64,000 nucleotides of DNA, taken from positions 558,001 through 622,000 of the forward strand of contig NZ_JAHVAA010000014.1 in assembly GCF_019264485.1 (NCBI RefSeq). Direction: 5' to 3'. The position numbers were made by a program, and so were the translations under genes. Shown one piece after another: positions 50,116 to 58,680 of the stretch (position 1 is its first letter; each line of letters opens with the position of its first letter). The notes beneath the pieces were generated by a model that worked only from the letters and a program-made list of their open reading frames with translations, had not been told where the DNA came from and made no database searches. Origin of the DNA: Sediminibacterium sp. GTDB taxonomy: Bacteria; Bacteroidota; Bacteroidia; Chitinophagales; Chitinophagaceae.

Positions 50116-52515
50116 TCAGGAAAGCTGTAAACGTCTGGAAGCGAGATTACTTAGCCCGAAAGTAATGAGCAGGATACTGATGCTGCTACAGGGCATTAAT
50201 ATAGCTGCAATCATTGGTGACAATGTGCCTTGCACAGCGAAATATAAACCGGTGATATTATACAGAATAGATATTACAAACGCAATCATAACAATCGTCT
50301 GGTTGAATTTACACATCCTGATGAACTGATACAATTGTGGCAGACTGCCTGCTTCTATGATGGCATCACTTGCCGGTGTAAAATTGTTGCTGTTATCAGT
50401 AATGGCAACGCCTACATCAGCTTGTTTTAAAGCGCCGGAATCATTTAACCCATCGCCTATCATCATCACTTTTTTTCCTTCCTGCTGCATAGATTTTACT
50501 ACTTCCAGTTTGTCTTCGGGTTGCTGGTTAAAATAAAGTTCTGAACGCTGACCCAGTAATTTCCGGAGATAAGGCAGTTCTCCATCATTATCGCCACTCA
50601 CCACTGCAATATGAAAACATGTCTGTAATTGTCTTAATAACATAGGTACCGACTGACGATAATGATTCCTGAAACGGAATCTTCCGAATAATGTTCCCTC
50701 TACTGACAGGTATACAACCGACGCTTCATCGTTTTGTGTTTTACCGGTAATGAAAAGTGCAGAGCCAAGTGCAATGAGGTCACCATCTACCATTCCTTCA
50801 ATTCCTTTTCCCGGAAATTCTTCGAAAGCCAGAAAAGGGTCTTTTAAAGATTGCCCGGCCCATCCGGCAATTCCTTTGCTCAATGGATGTGTTGATTGTG
50901 CTGCCAGGGTAGCTACTTTCTTACGGATCTGCGGTGTAATGGGTTTTCCATCATATACCACTTCCATTTCTGTTCCTGCTGTAAGTGTTCCTGTTTTATC
51001 AAACACAATAGTATTTATACCTGCCAGTTTTTCAATCACTGTTGCATGACGCAGGTAAAAATGATTCCGGGAAAGAATACGCAGGATATTACCATTGGTA
51101 AATGTATTACTCAATAATAATGCACATGGACATGCTATGATAAGTACAGCTGTAACAGCGTTCCAGCTCCTGCTTTCATCCTGCCAAAACCAATAAGCGC
51201 CTGCTGCAATGGCTACTGCAAAAACCACCCAGGTAAACCAGCGACTCAACCCATGAACAAATGAATTTTCATTGCTTGTACCGGTTTTAAACAGGTCGTT
51301 GTTCCATAGGCGCGTAAGATAACTTTGAGCAACTTCCTTAATCACCAGAACTTCAATATTTCCCCCTACCTGTTTACCACCGGCATAAACAATCTCTCCC
51401 ATTTCTTTTGCTACGGGCATGGTTTCACCTGTTACAAAACTATAATCAATCAATGCCCGACCACGGGTAATGATACCATCTGCCGGAATCAACTCATGGT
51501 GATGTATCAGCAATGTATCATTCAATTGTATATCGGGCAGGGTTACTGTAGATGAAGCATCTTCCTTTATTCTTGTTACAGCAACGGGAAAATAAGAAGT
51601 ATAATCACGATCGAAATTCAATTGCCGGTGGGTGCTGTCTTGCAGCACACGCCCAGCCAGCATAAAAAATACAATGCCAGTCATCGAATCGAAATACCCG
51701 CTGCCGGTAGCTGTAACTACTTCATAAATACTGCGTGCAAATGTTACCCAGATAGCTAATACAATGGGCGCATCTATATTCAGGAACTTCTGTTTAAGTG
51801 CGTTCCAGGCGCTTATATAAAACTCACCGGCACTATAAAAAAAAACAGGCAGACTGAGTATCAGGTTCAGGTAACGGAAGAAAACCATCAGTTGTGTTTC
51901 TCTATCATCAATACCAAGGTATTCTGGAAAACTCATGAGCATGATATTTGCAAAACAAAAGCCGGCAACACCGAGTCTGAAAATTTTTTTCCGGTCAGTT
52001 ACAGGTTTTTTCCTGCCGAGATCATGATAACTGATATAAGGCTCATAACCAATACCTGTAAGCAATTCGGCCAGTTGACGCAGGTTAATCAGGTGATGAT
52101 CATAAATAATAGCTGCTTCTTTTCTCTCAAAATTTACTTTACAGTTTACAATTCCTTTATTGAGTTTATGCAGTTGTTCCAGCAGCCACAAGCAACTGCT
52201 GCAATGCATTTGCGGGAGATAAAAATTGATGTGTGTATGATGGTCGTCTTTAAAACTGATCAGCGACTGCTGAATAGCAGTATCATCAAGAAAGGCAAAC
52301 TTATCTGACCGAACCGCAATTTTTTGTGACTGACCCGGACTATGGTTGAGATCATAATAGGTACACATGTCATGCTTGTTCAGTATTTCGTACACCATTT
52401 TACAGCCTTCACAACAAAAATGTTTTTCGTAAGCCCTGATATCAGTGTCACGACAGGTTTCACCACAATGATAGCAGGCTAGTTGGGTTGAATGTATCGG
52501 ACTGTTTTTACTCAT
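50116..52515 (-). CDS. ccoI: Copper-translocating P-type ATPase (CcoI-type)
   Basis: A 799-residue P1B ATPase. An N-terminal cysteine-rich region (CYHCGETC, HFCCEGCKMVYEIL) is followed by an HMA domain with MHCSSCLWLLEQL. Membrane motif CPCALLLSN, phosphorylation motif DKTGTLT and MIGDGLNDSGAL are present. It exports or supplies copper for cbb3 oxidase. It overlaps the hemerythrin-like gene by 4 bp, so the two are coupled. Confidence 0.94.
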   Translation of the reverse strand: MSKNSPIHSTQLACYHCGETCRDTDIRAYEKHFCCEGCKMVYEILNKHDMCTYYDLNHSPGQSQKIAVRSDKFAFLDDTAIQQSLISFKDDHHTHINFYLPQMHCSSCLWLLEQLHKLNKGIVNCKVNFERKEAAIIYDHHLINLRQLAELLTGIGYEPYISYHDLGRKKPVTDRKKIFRLGVAGFCFANIMLMSFPEYLGIDDRETQLMVFFRYLNLILSLPVFFYSAGEFYISAWNALKQKFLNIDAPIVLAIWVTFARSIYEVVTATGSGYFDSMTGIVFFMLAGRVLQDSTHRQLNFDRDYTSYFPVAVTRIKEDASSTVTLPDIQLNDTLLIHHHELIPADGIITRGRALIDYSFVTGETMPVAKEMGEIVYAGGKQVGGNIEVLVIKEVAQSYLTRLWNNDLFKTGTSNENSFVHGLSRWFTWVVFAVAIAAGAYWFWQDESRSWNAVTAVLIIACPCALLLSNTFTNGNILRILSRNHFYLRHATVIEKLAGINTIVFDKTGTLTAGTEMEVVYDGKPITPQIRKKVATLAAQSTHPLSKGIAGWAGQSLKDPFLAFEEFPGKGIEGMVDGDLIALGSALFITGKTQNDEASVVYLSVEGTLFGRFRFRNHYRQSVPMLLRQLQTCFHIAVVSGDNDGELPYLRKLLGQRSELYFNQQPEDKLEVVKSMQQEGKKVMMIGDGLNDSGALKQADVGVAITDNSNNFTPASDAIIEAGSLPQLYQFIRMCKFNQTIVMIAFVISILYNITGLYFAVQGTLSPMIAAILMPCSSISILLITFGLSNLASRRLQLS

Positions 52516-53033
52516 GCGGTCTTAGTTGTAACATAACTGTTCAATAAGGGATACAACACGCTTTGTTCAAAATGTATCCATCTTAATACATGCGTTTCCA
52601 GTAAAAACATTTCGTTGATGCAGCCTTTCAGTGCATCGGGCCAGGCCGGGTGGGTAACGTAATGATGCACAAGCTGTCTTAGTTTTTGCAGTAGTTCAAT
52701 CAATACCTGATGCGTATGTAACATGGTATCTAATACTTTGGGCTGAAGTAATACCTTTCCATCACCCATTTGTTGCTGTAGATAAGGAAAAACAATACCG
52801 GTTTCTTTTCTGAAAGCATGGGTTAATTCATCCTCAATTTTTTGAAAAACAAGTTGTACGATTTCAAAAACCGGTGCAGGTAATTCTGCAATGGATACAT
52901 GTTGATCAAGATAGGTACGAATCCTGCCACAGGAACCAAGGATTGGTGTATGATAGGCAGCTGGAATGGCACTACAGATTTCTCCGATAGAACCAGAACC
53001 CTGATATATATGAGTACCTGCCGGCAACAACAT
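52512..53033 (-). CDS. Hemerythrin-like (RIC/ScdA-type) di-iron protein
   Basis: A 173-residue helical protein. Diiron-ligand motifs are visible: THAFRKETGIVFPYLQ (HxxxExxxxFP), LHTHQVLIELLQKLRQ and THVLRWIHFEQSVLYPLL. The full ScdA N-terminal domain is shortened. Relatives repair iron-sulfur clusters after nitric oxide or oxidative damage. It is the first gene of the ccoI unit and has an FNR-like palindrome 70 bp upstream. A simple oxygen-binding hemerythrin is an alternative. Confidence 0.75.
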   Translation of the reverse strand: MLLPAGTHIYQGSGSIGEICSAIPAAYHTPILGSCGRIRTYLDQHVSIAELPAPVFEIVQLVFQKIEDELTHAFRKETGIVFPYLQQQMGDGKVLLQPKVLDTMLHTHQVLIELLQKLRQLVHHYVTHPAWPDALKGCINEMFLLETHVLRWIHFEQSVLYPLLNSYVTTKTA

Positions 53034-53100
53034 GATAGGAATAATTTAGTTGCAAGGTAGGGTTGCCCGAAAAGCTCAACTATGATGATACTCAACCACA

Positions 53101-53120
53101 AACATGATTTTTATCATGTT
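53101..53120. promoter_or_regulatory. FNR-like palindrome upstream of the hemerythrin-ccoI unit
   Basis: AACATGATTTTTATCATGTT: perfect 8-bp arms with a TTTT spacer. It touches the stop codon of the Crp/Fnr gene and lies about 68 bp before the hemerythrin-like ATG. It shares ACATGA/TCATGT arms with 50093-50110. Confidence 0.7.
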
Positions 53121-53830
53121 TAATCCTGGAGATTGGCTGTTTGAAGGAGTAATTTATGCTGTAGAATTTTAATCTTTTTACCGTCAAGTTCCACCATTCC
53201 GTCTTTTTTAAAATCGGACAGTAATCGAATGGTTGACTCCGTGGCTGTACCTACGAGATTGGCTATTTCTTCTCTTGATAAACGAACATTCAGCGTAATG
53301 CCATCTTCCTCGAAACCATAGGTTTCTTTGATAAAAAGTAAAGTTTCGGCAAGACGTTCCCTGATAGGCTTTTGTGCGAGATGGGTGAGTTTTACTTCTG
53401 CTTTATGCAGTTCATCACTCAATAGCTTCATCATTTCAAAAGCCAGTCCTGTATCGTTTTTAAGAACAGTAACGAATATTTCTTTGGGTATAAAACAAAC
53501 TTTTGTATCCTCGAGTGCTACCGCAGAAGCGCCATACCTGTCGCCACTCAGTAGTGCCCTGTACCCCAATACATCTCCCGATTTGAGTAAACGAATAATT
53601 TGCTCTTTACCATCATCGCCCTGGTGTGAGAGTTTTATTTTTCCTTCATTAATACAGTAAACACCGAAAGGGTAAGCGCCTTCATTAAAAAGTATCTGCC
53701 CTTTTTTGTACGTATTGCAGATTTTCTGTTCATTGATTGCATCTACATATTCTTCCCTGGCTTTACAAAAAACAGAGTTAAATCGTTGTGCACAGGACTG
53801 ACAGGTAGCATAGTCGTGATGAAATTGCAT
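53120..53830 (-). CDS. Crp/Fnr-family regulator (probable redox sensor)
   Basis: A 236-residue regulator: cyclic-nucleotide-fold domain (about 30-145), dimer helix, and HTH near the C-terminus (LSREEIANLVGTATESTIRL). N-terminal cysteines C10, C13 and C22 (ATCQSCAQRFNSVFC) resemble an FNR iron-sulfur site, though a fourth ligand is not obvious. It precedes the cbb3 genes and two ACATGA/TCATGT palindromes. It probably controls them according to oxygen or NO. Confidence 0.88.
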   Translation of the reverse strand: MQFHHDYATCQSCAQRFNSVFCKAREEYVDAINEQKICNTYKKGQILFNEGAYPFGVYCINEGKIKLSHQGDDGKEQIIRLLKSGDVLGYRALLSGDRYGASAVALEDTKVCFIPKEIFVTVLKNDTGLAFEMMKLLSDELHKAEVKLTHLAQKPIRERLAETLLFIKETYGFEEDGITLNVRLSREEIANLVGTATESTIRLLSDFKKDGMVELDGKKIKILQHKLLLQTANLQD

Positions 53831-53846
53831 CTGAAGGTTTGAGATA

Positions 53847-53854
53847 CAAAAATA
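53847..53854 (-). promoter_or_regulatory. -7 box TATTTTTG of the Crp/Fnr gene
   Basis: A perfect TAnnTTTG match on the minus strand, 16 nt before the ATG at 53830. Confidence 0.4.
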
Positions 53855-53897
53855 AAGTTATTTATGCACTGTCTTCTATTAAAAGATGCTAAAGCAG

Positions 53898-54686
53898 TTA
53901 GGGTATCAATATTTGTTTAAATTTAATTGAGTCGCCATTGAACACATTGCAATCTGTTTTTGATCTGATTCCATTAATATTACCCTGCTCGTTGTATTGC
54001 CAAAACTGCCATGAACGCTTAATTCTTGGTTTATCGGGTTGAAAATAATGGGCTACCCAGAGAGGATAATCTTTAAACTCATCCCCCAGGTATCTTTCAT
54101 AAAAATCGGCATAAGTATAAATAATGGGTTTTACCTGATAGTATGATTCTACTTCTTTTAACCATTCTTTTAATCGTTCACGCATAACAACAGGCTTAAC
54201 CCCGTATAATTTTTCGATATCTACAACAGGTGGCAGGTCGCCTTTTTTCAGGTTTACCTGACGAATAAATTGTAATGCCTGTTTTTTTCCACTTTTAGTG
54301 GCCAGAAAGAAATGATAAGCACCCCGAACCATACCTGCCTCTTTTGCATCCTGCCAGTTTTTGTGAAATCGTTTGTCGGTATCATTTAATCCTTCTGTAG
54401 CTTTTATGAACACAAAACCCATTCTGGTTTCTGCTTCTTTCATACCATAAACAGATGGCCAGTGAATGGCCCCCTGGTGTACACTGACATCTATTCCATG
54501 AATATTATAACCGGGAGGTAGTTGTATCCCAAAAGCCTCATACCTCACAGAAGAAACGGTTTCTTCCTGTCGTTCATGCCATTTATCCAGTAATGTGAAA
54601 TACAGAATCAGTATAAAACCACCTGCCAGTAAGATCATCCATAGTCGCTGTTCCCTGCTTAACCGCTTTGATCGCCTTTTTGTCAT
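53898..54686 (-). CDS. GH25-family lysozyme with N-terminal membrane anchor
   Basis: About 262 residues from MTKRRSKRLSREQRLWMILL. A basic N-terminus and one membrane helix are followed by a GH25 domain: NIHGIDVSVHQGAIHWPSV, MGFVFIKATEGLNDTDKRF, the catalytic DxE in LPPVVDIEKLYG and YADFYERYLG. It cuts the glycan strands of peptidoglycan. Longer starts (54776) lie in sequence without coding character. Divergent from a radical SAM gene. Confidence 0.9.
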   Translation of the reverse strand: MTKRRSKRLSREQRLWMILLAGGFILILYFTLLDKWHERQEETVSSVRYEAFGIQLPPGYNIHGIDVSVHQGAIHWPSVYGMKEAETRMGFVFIKATEGLNDTDKRFHKNWQDAKEAGMVRGAYHFFLATKSGKKQALQFIRQVNLKKGDLPPVVDIEKLYGVKPVVMRERLKEWLKEVESYYQVKPIIYTYADFYERYLGDEFKDYPLWVAHYFQPDKPRIKRSWQFWQYNEQGNINGIRSKTDCNVFNGDSIKFKQILIP

Positions 54687-54789
54687 ATACATGCAAAATT
54701 CGGGTAAAACGGTATCGCTTATTTCAATTCTGAGAATTATTGTGTAGCAACAGAAAGGCATAACAGGTATTTCCATCCCTGCTTTTTAG

Positions 54790-54797
54790 TAATTTTA
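54790..54797 (+). promoter_or_regulatory. -7-like box TAATTTTA 5 nt before an ATG
   Basis: Seven of eight matches to TAnnTTTG, ending 5 nt before the radical SAM gene's ATG at 54803. Confidence 0.35.
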
Positions 54798-54802
54798 CCC
54801 CG

Positions 54803-55834
54803 ATGGCCTATTTCAACTGGAACGACAGCATTAATTTTTTGCGTAAGCTCACTTTAAGAAGAGTTTGGAATGCTTTGAAAGTATATGCCAGCTATCAGAT
54901 CAGCCGCTTTAGTAAAAAACCTGTTCAGTGGGGTTTCCCTATTTCCATTTCATTCGAACCTACCACATCCTGTAATTTACGTTGCCCTGAATGTCCGAGT
55001 GGACTTCGTGCTTTTACAAGACCAACAGGTATGCTGGAAAAGAATTTTTTCAGGGAAACCATCGACGATATTCATAAAGACCTGTTATACCTTATTTTTT
55101 ATTTCCAGGGAGAGCCATATCTTAATCCTGATTTTCTGGAGATGGTAAAATATGCGCATGATAAAGGTATTTATACCGCTACTTCCACCAATGCGCATTA
55201 CCTAACTGACGAGAAAGCAAAAAAAACAGTGGAGAGTGGGTTAGACAGGCTGATTATTTCGATTGACGGCACTTCGCAGGATGTTTACCAGCAATACCGT
55301 GTGGGCGGAAAACTTGATAAAGTGCTGGAGGGTGCCCGCAATATTGTTAAATGGAAAAAAGAACTGAACAGCAAAACACCATTTATCTTTTTTCAGTTTT
55401 TAGTAGTTAAGCCAAATGAACACCAGATTGAAGAAGTAAAAAAGCTGGGTGCTGAAATTGGTGTTGATCAGGTTCGTTTCAAAACAGCACAGGTATATGA
55501 TTATGAGAATGACCCGCATAACCTGATTCCTGAAAATAATAAATATAGCCGCTATAAAAAAGACCAGGATGGTAAGGTGCGGGTAAAAAGTGGCCTGACC
55601 AACCGTTGCTGGAAGCTTTGGCATGCCAATGTAATTACCTGGGACGGGCTTGTAGTACCCTGCTGTTTCGACAAAGATGCCATGCACCAGCTCGGCAATC
55701 TGAAATCGCAAAGCTTCAGGCAAATATGGAGCAATGACAATTACAAACAATTCAGAAAAGAACTGATGACAAGTAGAAAAAATATAGATATCTGTGCCAA
55801 TTGCAGCGAAGGACTGAGTGTATGGCAGGATTAG
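54803..55834 (+). CDS. Radical SAM protein with SPASM domain
   Basis: A 343-residue enzyme. The CxxxCxxC site (C57, C61, C64) lies in TTSCNLRCPECPSG. The SPASM-type C-terminal cysteines appear in TNRCWKLWHANVITW, VVPCCFDKD and ICANCSEGL. Substrate is unknown; such proteins modify peptides or small molecules. It carries no ribosomal-peptide precursor in its vicinity that I can identify. Confidence 0.88.
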   Translation: MAYFNWNDSINFLRKLTLRRVWNALKVYASYQISRFSKKPVQWGFPISISFEPTTSCNLRCPECPSGLRAFTRPTGMLEKNFFRETIDDIHKDLLYLIFYFQGEPYLNPDFLEMVKYAHDKGIYTATSTNAHYLTDEKAKKTVESGLDRLIISIDGTSQDVYQQYRVGGKLDKVLEGARNIVKWKKELNSKTPFIFFQFLVVKPNEHQIEEVKKLGAEIGVDQVRFKTAQVYDYENDPHNLIPENNKYSRYKKDQDGKVRVKSGLTNRCWKLWHANVITWDGLVVPCCFDKDAMHQLGNLKSQSFRQIWSNDNYKQFRKELMTSRKNIDICANCSEGLSVWQD

Positions 55835-55849
55835 TATAGTGAATAGTCA

Positions 55850-55926
55850 AAGGTGAATGGTAAATTTAATTTTGGGGGATGACAAGTCTATTAAACATTC
55901 ACCATTGACAATTCACCATTCACCTT
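55850..55926. repeat. Inverted repeat, TTCACCATT family
   Basis: AAGGTGAATGGT (55850-55861) is exactly inverted as ACCATTCACCTT (55915-55926); the interior continues with degenerate ATTCACCATTGACAATTCACC words. It lies between the radical SAM stop and marR and extends an open frame that should not be translated. Confidence 0.8.
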
Positions 55927-55939
55927 ATAACATTTTCAC

Positions 55940-55947
55940 TACATTTA
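55940..55947 (+). promoter_or_regulatory. -7-like box TACATTTA 5 nt before marR
   Basis: Seven of eight matches to TAnnTTTG, ending 5 nt before the ATG at 55953. Confidence 0.35.
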
Positions 55948-55952
55948 CAACT

Positions 55953-56408
55953 ATGGGTATTGAAAAAGATATACAACAACAGCATTTCAGGAACGAGTAC
56001 CAGAAGGCTTCTGTGAATATCATTTATTCTGCCAACTGGCTGAATGAAAAAATCAAAACCATGCTCGACCCGGACGATATTACACCACAGCAATACAATA
56101 TCCTTCGAATCCTGAGAGGTTGCCAGCAGCCATTGAGTACATTACAGATCCGCTCACGTATGCTCGATAAAATGAGTGATACCAGCCGGATCGTTGAACG
56201 CTTGCTGAAGAAAGGGCTGGTAGAAAAGAAAGTATGTTCTGCCGACAAACGCCTCGTAGATGTAAGCATCTCCAAAAAAGGGCTGGCCCTGTTGGATAAA
56301 CTCGATAAAAAAAATACAGAAATAGACCAGTTAATACAAACCCTTTCAGAAACAGAAGCGGCTACTTTAAACAAGTTACTCGACAAAATGCGTGAAGAAA
56401 CTGTGTAA
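55953..56408 (+). CDS. MarR-family transcriptional regulator
   Basis: About 151 residues from MGIEKDIQQQHFRNEYQKA. A winged helix is seen through ITPQQYNILRILRGCQQPLS, RMLDKMSDTSRIVERLLKKG and CSADKRLVDVSISKKGLALL. A longer frame from 55857 is only the translation of the TTCACCATT repeat and is rejected. Its target genes and ligand are unknown; a predicted near-leaderless start makes the ATG clear. Confidence 0.9.
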   Translation: MGIEKDIQQQHFRNEYQKASVNIIYSANWLNEKIKTMLDPDDITPQQYNILRILRGCQQPLSTLQIRSRMLDKMSDTSRIVERLLKKGLVEKKVCSADKRLVDVSISKKGLALLDKLDKKNTEIDQLIQTLSETEAATLNKLLDKMREETV

Positions 56409-56473
56409 TTGTTAATTTCTGTACCAGATTTCCGAATTCTTCCACATCAACAGCTTTGCCTTACCTGCTGGTT

Positions 56474-56481
56474 TATCTTTG
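56474..56481 (+). promoter_or_regulatory. -7 box TATCTTTG four nt before the GHL10 ATG
   Basis: A perfect TAnnTTTG match ending 4 nt before the ATG at 56486. TTTG at 56455-56458 is too close for a normal -33. Confidence 0.45.
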
Positions 56482-56485
56482 AACC

Positions 56486-57967
56486 ATGAAAGCATTGCTA
56501 CAATTCTCTCTTACGCTGTTCCTTTCTGTTATTATCGCCAATGTGTTTGCACAACATTCACCTAATTACGAATTCAGGGCAGCATGGGTAGCAACCGTGG
56601 AGAATATTGACTGGCCCAGTAAACGAACACTCTCTGTTGCAGAACAACAGGCAGAATTTATCCGCATGGCCGAAATGCATCGCCGCAATGGCATGAATGC
56701 ACTGATTGTACAGATACGCCCATCAGCAGATGCTTTCTACCCTTCTTCACTTGAGCCCTGGAGCGAGTACCTCACGGGCAAACAGGGACTTCCTCCCAAT
56801 CCATATTACGACCCGCTGGAGTTTATGATTACCGAAACACATAAACGCGGAATGGAATTTCATGCATGGCTTAACCCTTACCGCGCCGTATTTAATATTC
56901 TTCGTTCTTCTGTAGCACCCAATCATATTACCAGACAACACCCTGAATGGTTTATTAACTATGGCGATAAAAAATATTTCAATCCGGGTTTATCAGAAGC
57001 GCGCAGGCATGTGGCAGATGTGGTAAAAGATATTGTAACAAGGTATAAGATTGATGCCATTCATATGGACGACTATTTTTATCCCTATAAAATACCCGGT
57101 CGCGAATTCCCGGATCAGGCTGCTTTTTTACAGTATGGAAAAGGAATGGCAAAAGATGAATGGAGAAGAAGTAATTGCGATAGCATTATTGTATTACTCC
57201 AGCAAACCATCAGAAAAGCAAATCCTAAAGTGAAATTCGGGATCAGCCCGTTTGGCGTATGGCGCAATAAAAATCAGGATCCAATGGGTAGTGAAACCCG
57301 CTCCGGACCTACTAACTACGATGAATTATATGCCGATGTATTACTCTGGTTACAGAAAGGATGGATAGATTATATAGCACCGCAACTCTATTGGGAGAGA
57401 GGACATCCACTCGCGAGTTATGATATTTTATTACGCTGGTGGAACGAACACAGTTATGAAAGACATCTTTATATAGGGCATGGTATTTATCGGGCGGGAT
57501 CAAACACAGCATGGAAAAACAGAAATGAAATACCTGAACAGATAAAAGCTTTGAGGAGTTATGAAAACACCCAGGGCAGCATTTATTATAACAGCAGTGT
57601 ATTCAACAGAAACCCCAATGGATGGAACGATAGTTTGCAACAGCATTATTATCGCTATCCTGCACTGGTACCGCCAATGTTCTGGATCGACAATACCGTT
57701 CCACCTCAGCCATTGGTAGAAAAAACCAATGAACATACTTATAGGCTTGTGTATAAAGGAGAAGAAAAGATCAAAGGTTTTGCAGTGTTTATGAACGATG
57801 GCAAAGCAGAACCCGATTTTGGGAACAGCCAGTTGATTGAATTTATTGTTGGAGATAAAACTGCCACTGTTGATCTAAATAAACATCCAGAAACCAAAGG
57901 AAAAAAAATACTTGTGGCTTCAGTAGATACAGATAATAATGTTAGCCCTCTAAGACTTTTGTATTGA
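56486..57967 (+). CDS. GHL10-type glycoside hydrolase-like secreted protein
   Basis: A 493-residue secreted protein with a signal peptide around LFLSVIIANVFAQ. The TIM-barrel-like core begins YEFRAAWVATVENIDWPSK and includes LIVQIRPSADAFYPSSLEPW, FHAWLNPYRAVF, AIHMDDYFYPYKIPG and GISPFGVWRNK, typical of the PF02638 (GHL10) family. A C-terminal beta domain follows (about 390-493). Likely acts on glycans of the envelope or environment; the substrate is unknown. Confidence 0.9.
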   Translation: MKALLQFSLTLFLSVIIANVFAQHSPNYEFRAAWVATVENIDWPSKRTLSVAEQQAEFIRMAEMHRRNGMNALIVQIRPSADAFYPSSLEPWSEYLTGKQGLPPNPYYDPLEFMITETHKRGMEFHAWLNPYRAVFNILRSSVAPNHITRQHPEWFINYGDKKYFNPGLSEARRHVADVVKDIVTRYKIDAIHMDDYFYPYKIPGREFPDQAAFLQYGKGMAKDEWRRSNCDSIIVLLQQTIRKANPKVKFGISPFGVWRNKNQDPMGSETRSGPTNYDELYADVLLWLQKGWIDYIAPQLYWERGHPLASYDILLRWWNEHSYERHLYIGHGIYRAGSNTAWKNRNEIPEQIKALRSYENTQGSIYYNSSVFNRNPNGWNDSLQQHYYRYPALVPPMFWIDNTVPPQPLVEKTNEHTYRLVYKGEEKIKGFAVFMNDGKAEPDFGNSQLIEFIVGDKTATVDLNKHPETKGKKILVASVDTDNNVSPLRLLY

Positions 57968-58468
57968 TTAATCGAAAATTACTCTTTTATCCTGTTCAAC
58001 CGGCCATTTACCAAAACGTTGTTCAACAGCCGTAAAACGATATTCAAAAATTTGCTGAAGTTGACGGCGTACCATGATGGTATTGGCAATATCGCCCAAT
58101 ATCCAGAGCGGTAATTTGTAGTGAACAATATCCGTCATTTCAACCCCACCATCAATAGTTTTAAAATGGTGCTGGTGATGCCAGAGACTGTATGGACCGA
58201 AACGTTGTTCATCTACAAAGTATTGACGATCTGCCACATGTGTAATCTCTGTCATCCAGTACAAAGGAATACCTAATATGGGTTTGACTTTGTATTCAAT
58301 TACCTGCCCAGGGTACATACGCATTCCATGGTGTTTGCTGATGATATTAAATCCAAGATTAGAAGGGGTAATTTCCTTCAGGTTCGCAGGGCTGCTGAAA
58401 AAGTCCCAGGCTTCTACCAGTGAAACAGGTATTTGCTGAACCGTTTTTAATGAATATACTTTCGACAT
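57968..58468 (-). CDS. SRPBCC/START-like ligand-binding protein
   Basis: A 166-residue START-fold protein: SLKTVQQIPVSLVEAWDFFS, MTEITHVADRQYFVDEQRFG and SLWHHQHHFKTIDGGVEMTD are typical of the family. Its stop directly abuts the convergent GHL10 stop. Such proteins bind hydrophobic ligands; here none can be named. Confidence 0.85.
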   Translation of the reverse strand: MSKVYSLKTVQQIPVSLVEAWDFFSSPANLKEITPSNLGFNIISKHHGMRMYPGQVIEYKVKPILGIPLYWMTEITHVADRQYFVDEQRFGPYSLWHHQHHFKTIDGGVEMTDIVHYKLPLWILGDIANTIMVRRQLQQIFEYRFTAVEQRFGKWPVEQDKRVIFD

Positions 58469-58507
58469 GAGGCTGTTTTAGCTAATAACACCTCATCAAC
58501 TAAAATG

Positions 58508-58629
58508 TTCAACTCACCCAACCCTCTCTGCTGCGCAAAGAGGGCGAACAGCAATCTCATCTATGTTATTGGTACAATATTCCAAAGCCTCTTCTCTGCT
58601 TTGCAGAGAGGGTTAGGGGGTTAGTTGAA
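58508..58629. repeat. Interrupted inverted repeat, CTCTCTGC family, in a divergent gap
   Basis: TTCAACT...AACCCTCTCTGC (58508-58531) is inverted as GCAGAGAGGGTTA...AGTTGAA (58603-58629), with mismatches and an inner CTGC/GCAG-type pair. It lies in the divergent promoter region between the SRPBCC gene and the helicase, so it is not a simple terminator. Confidence 0.65.
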
Positions 58630-58668
58630 TATTGGATATTCGACATTCTGCTGTTCTCCTCTTTACTC

Positions 58669-58676
58669 TATCTTTA
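58669..58676 (+). promoter_or_regulatory. -7-like box TATCTTTA four nt before the helicase ATG
   Basis: Seven of eight matches to TAnnTTTG, ending 4 nt before the ATG at 58681. Confidence 0.4.
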
Positions 58677-58680
58677 TTCC

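Noticed and set aside
55857-55952. N-terminal extension of the MarR protein
   Set aside because: It is only the translation of a TTCACCATT repeat.
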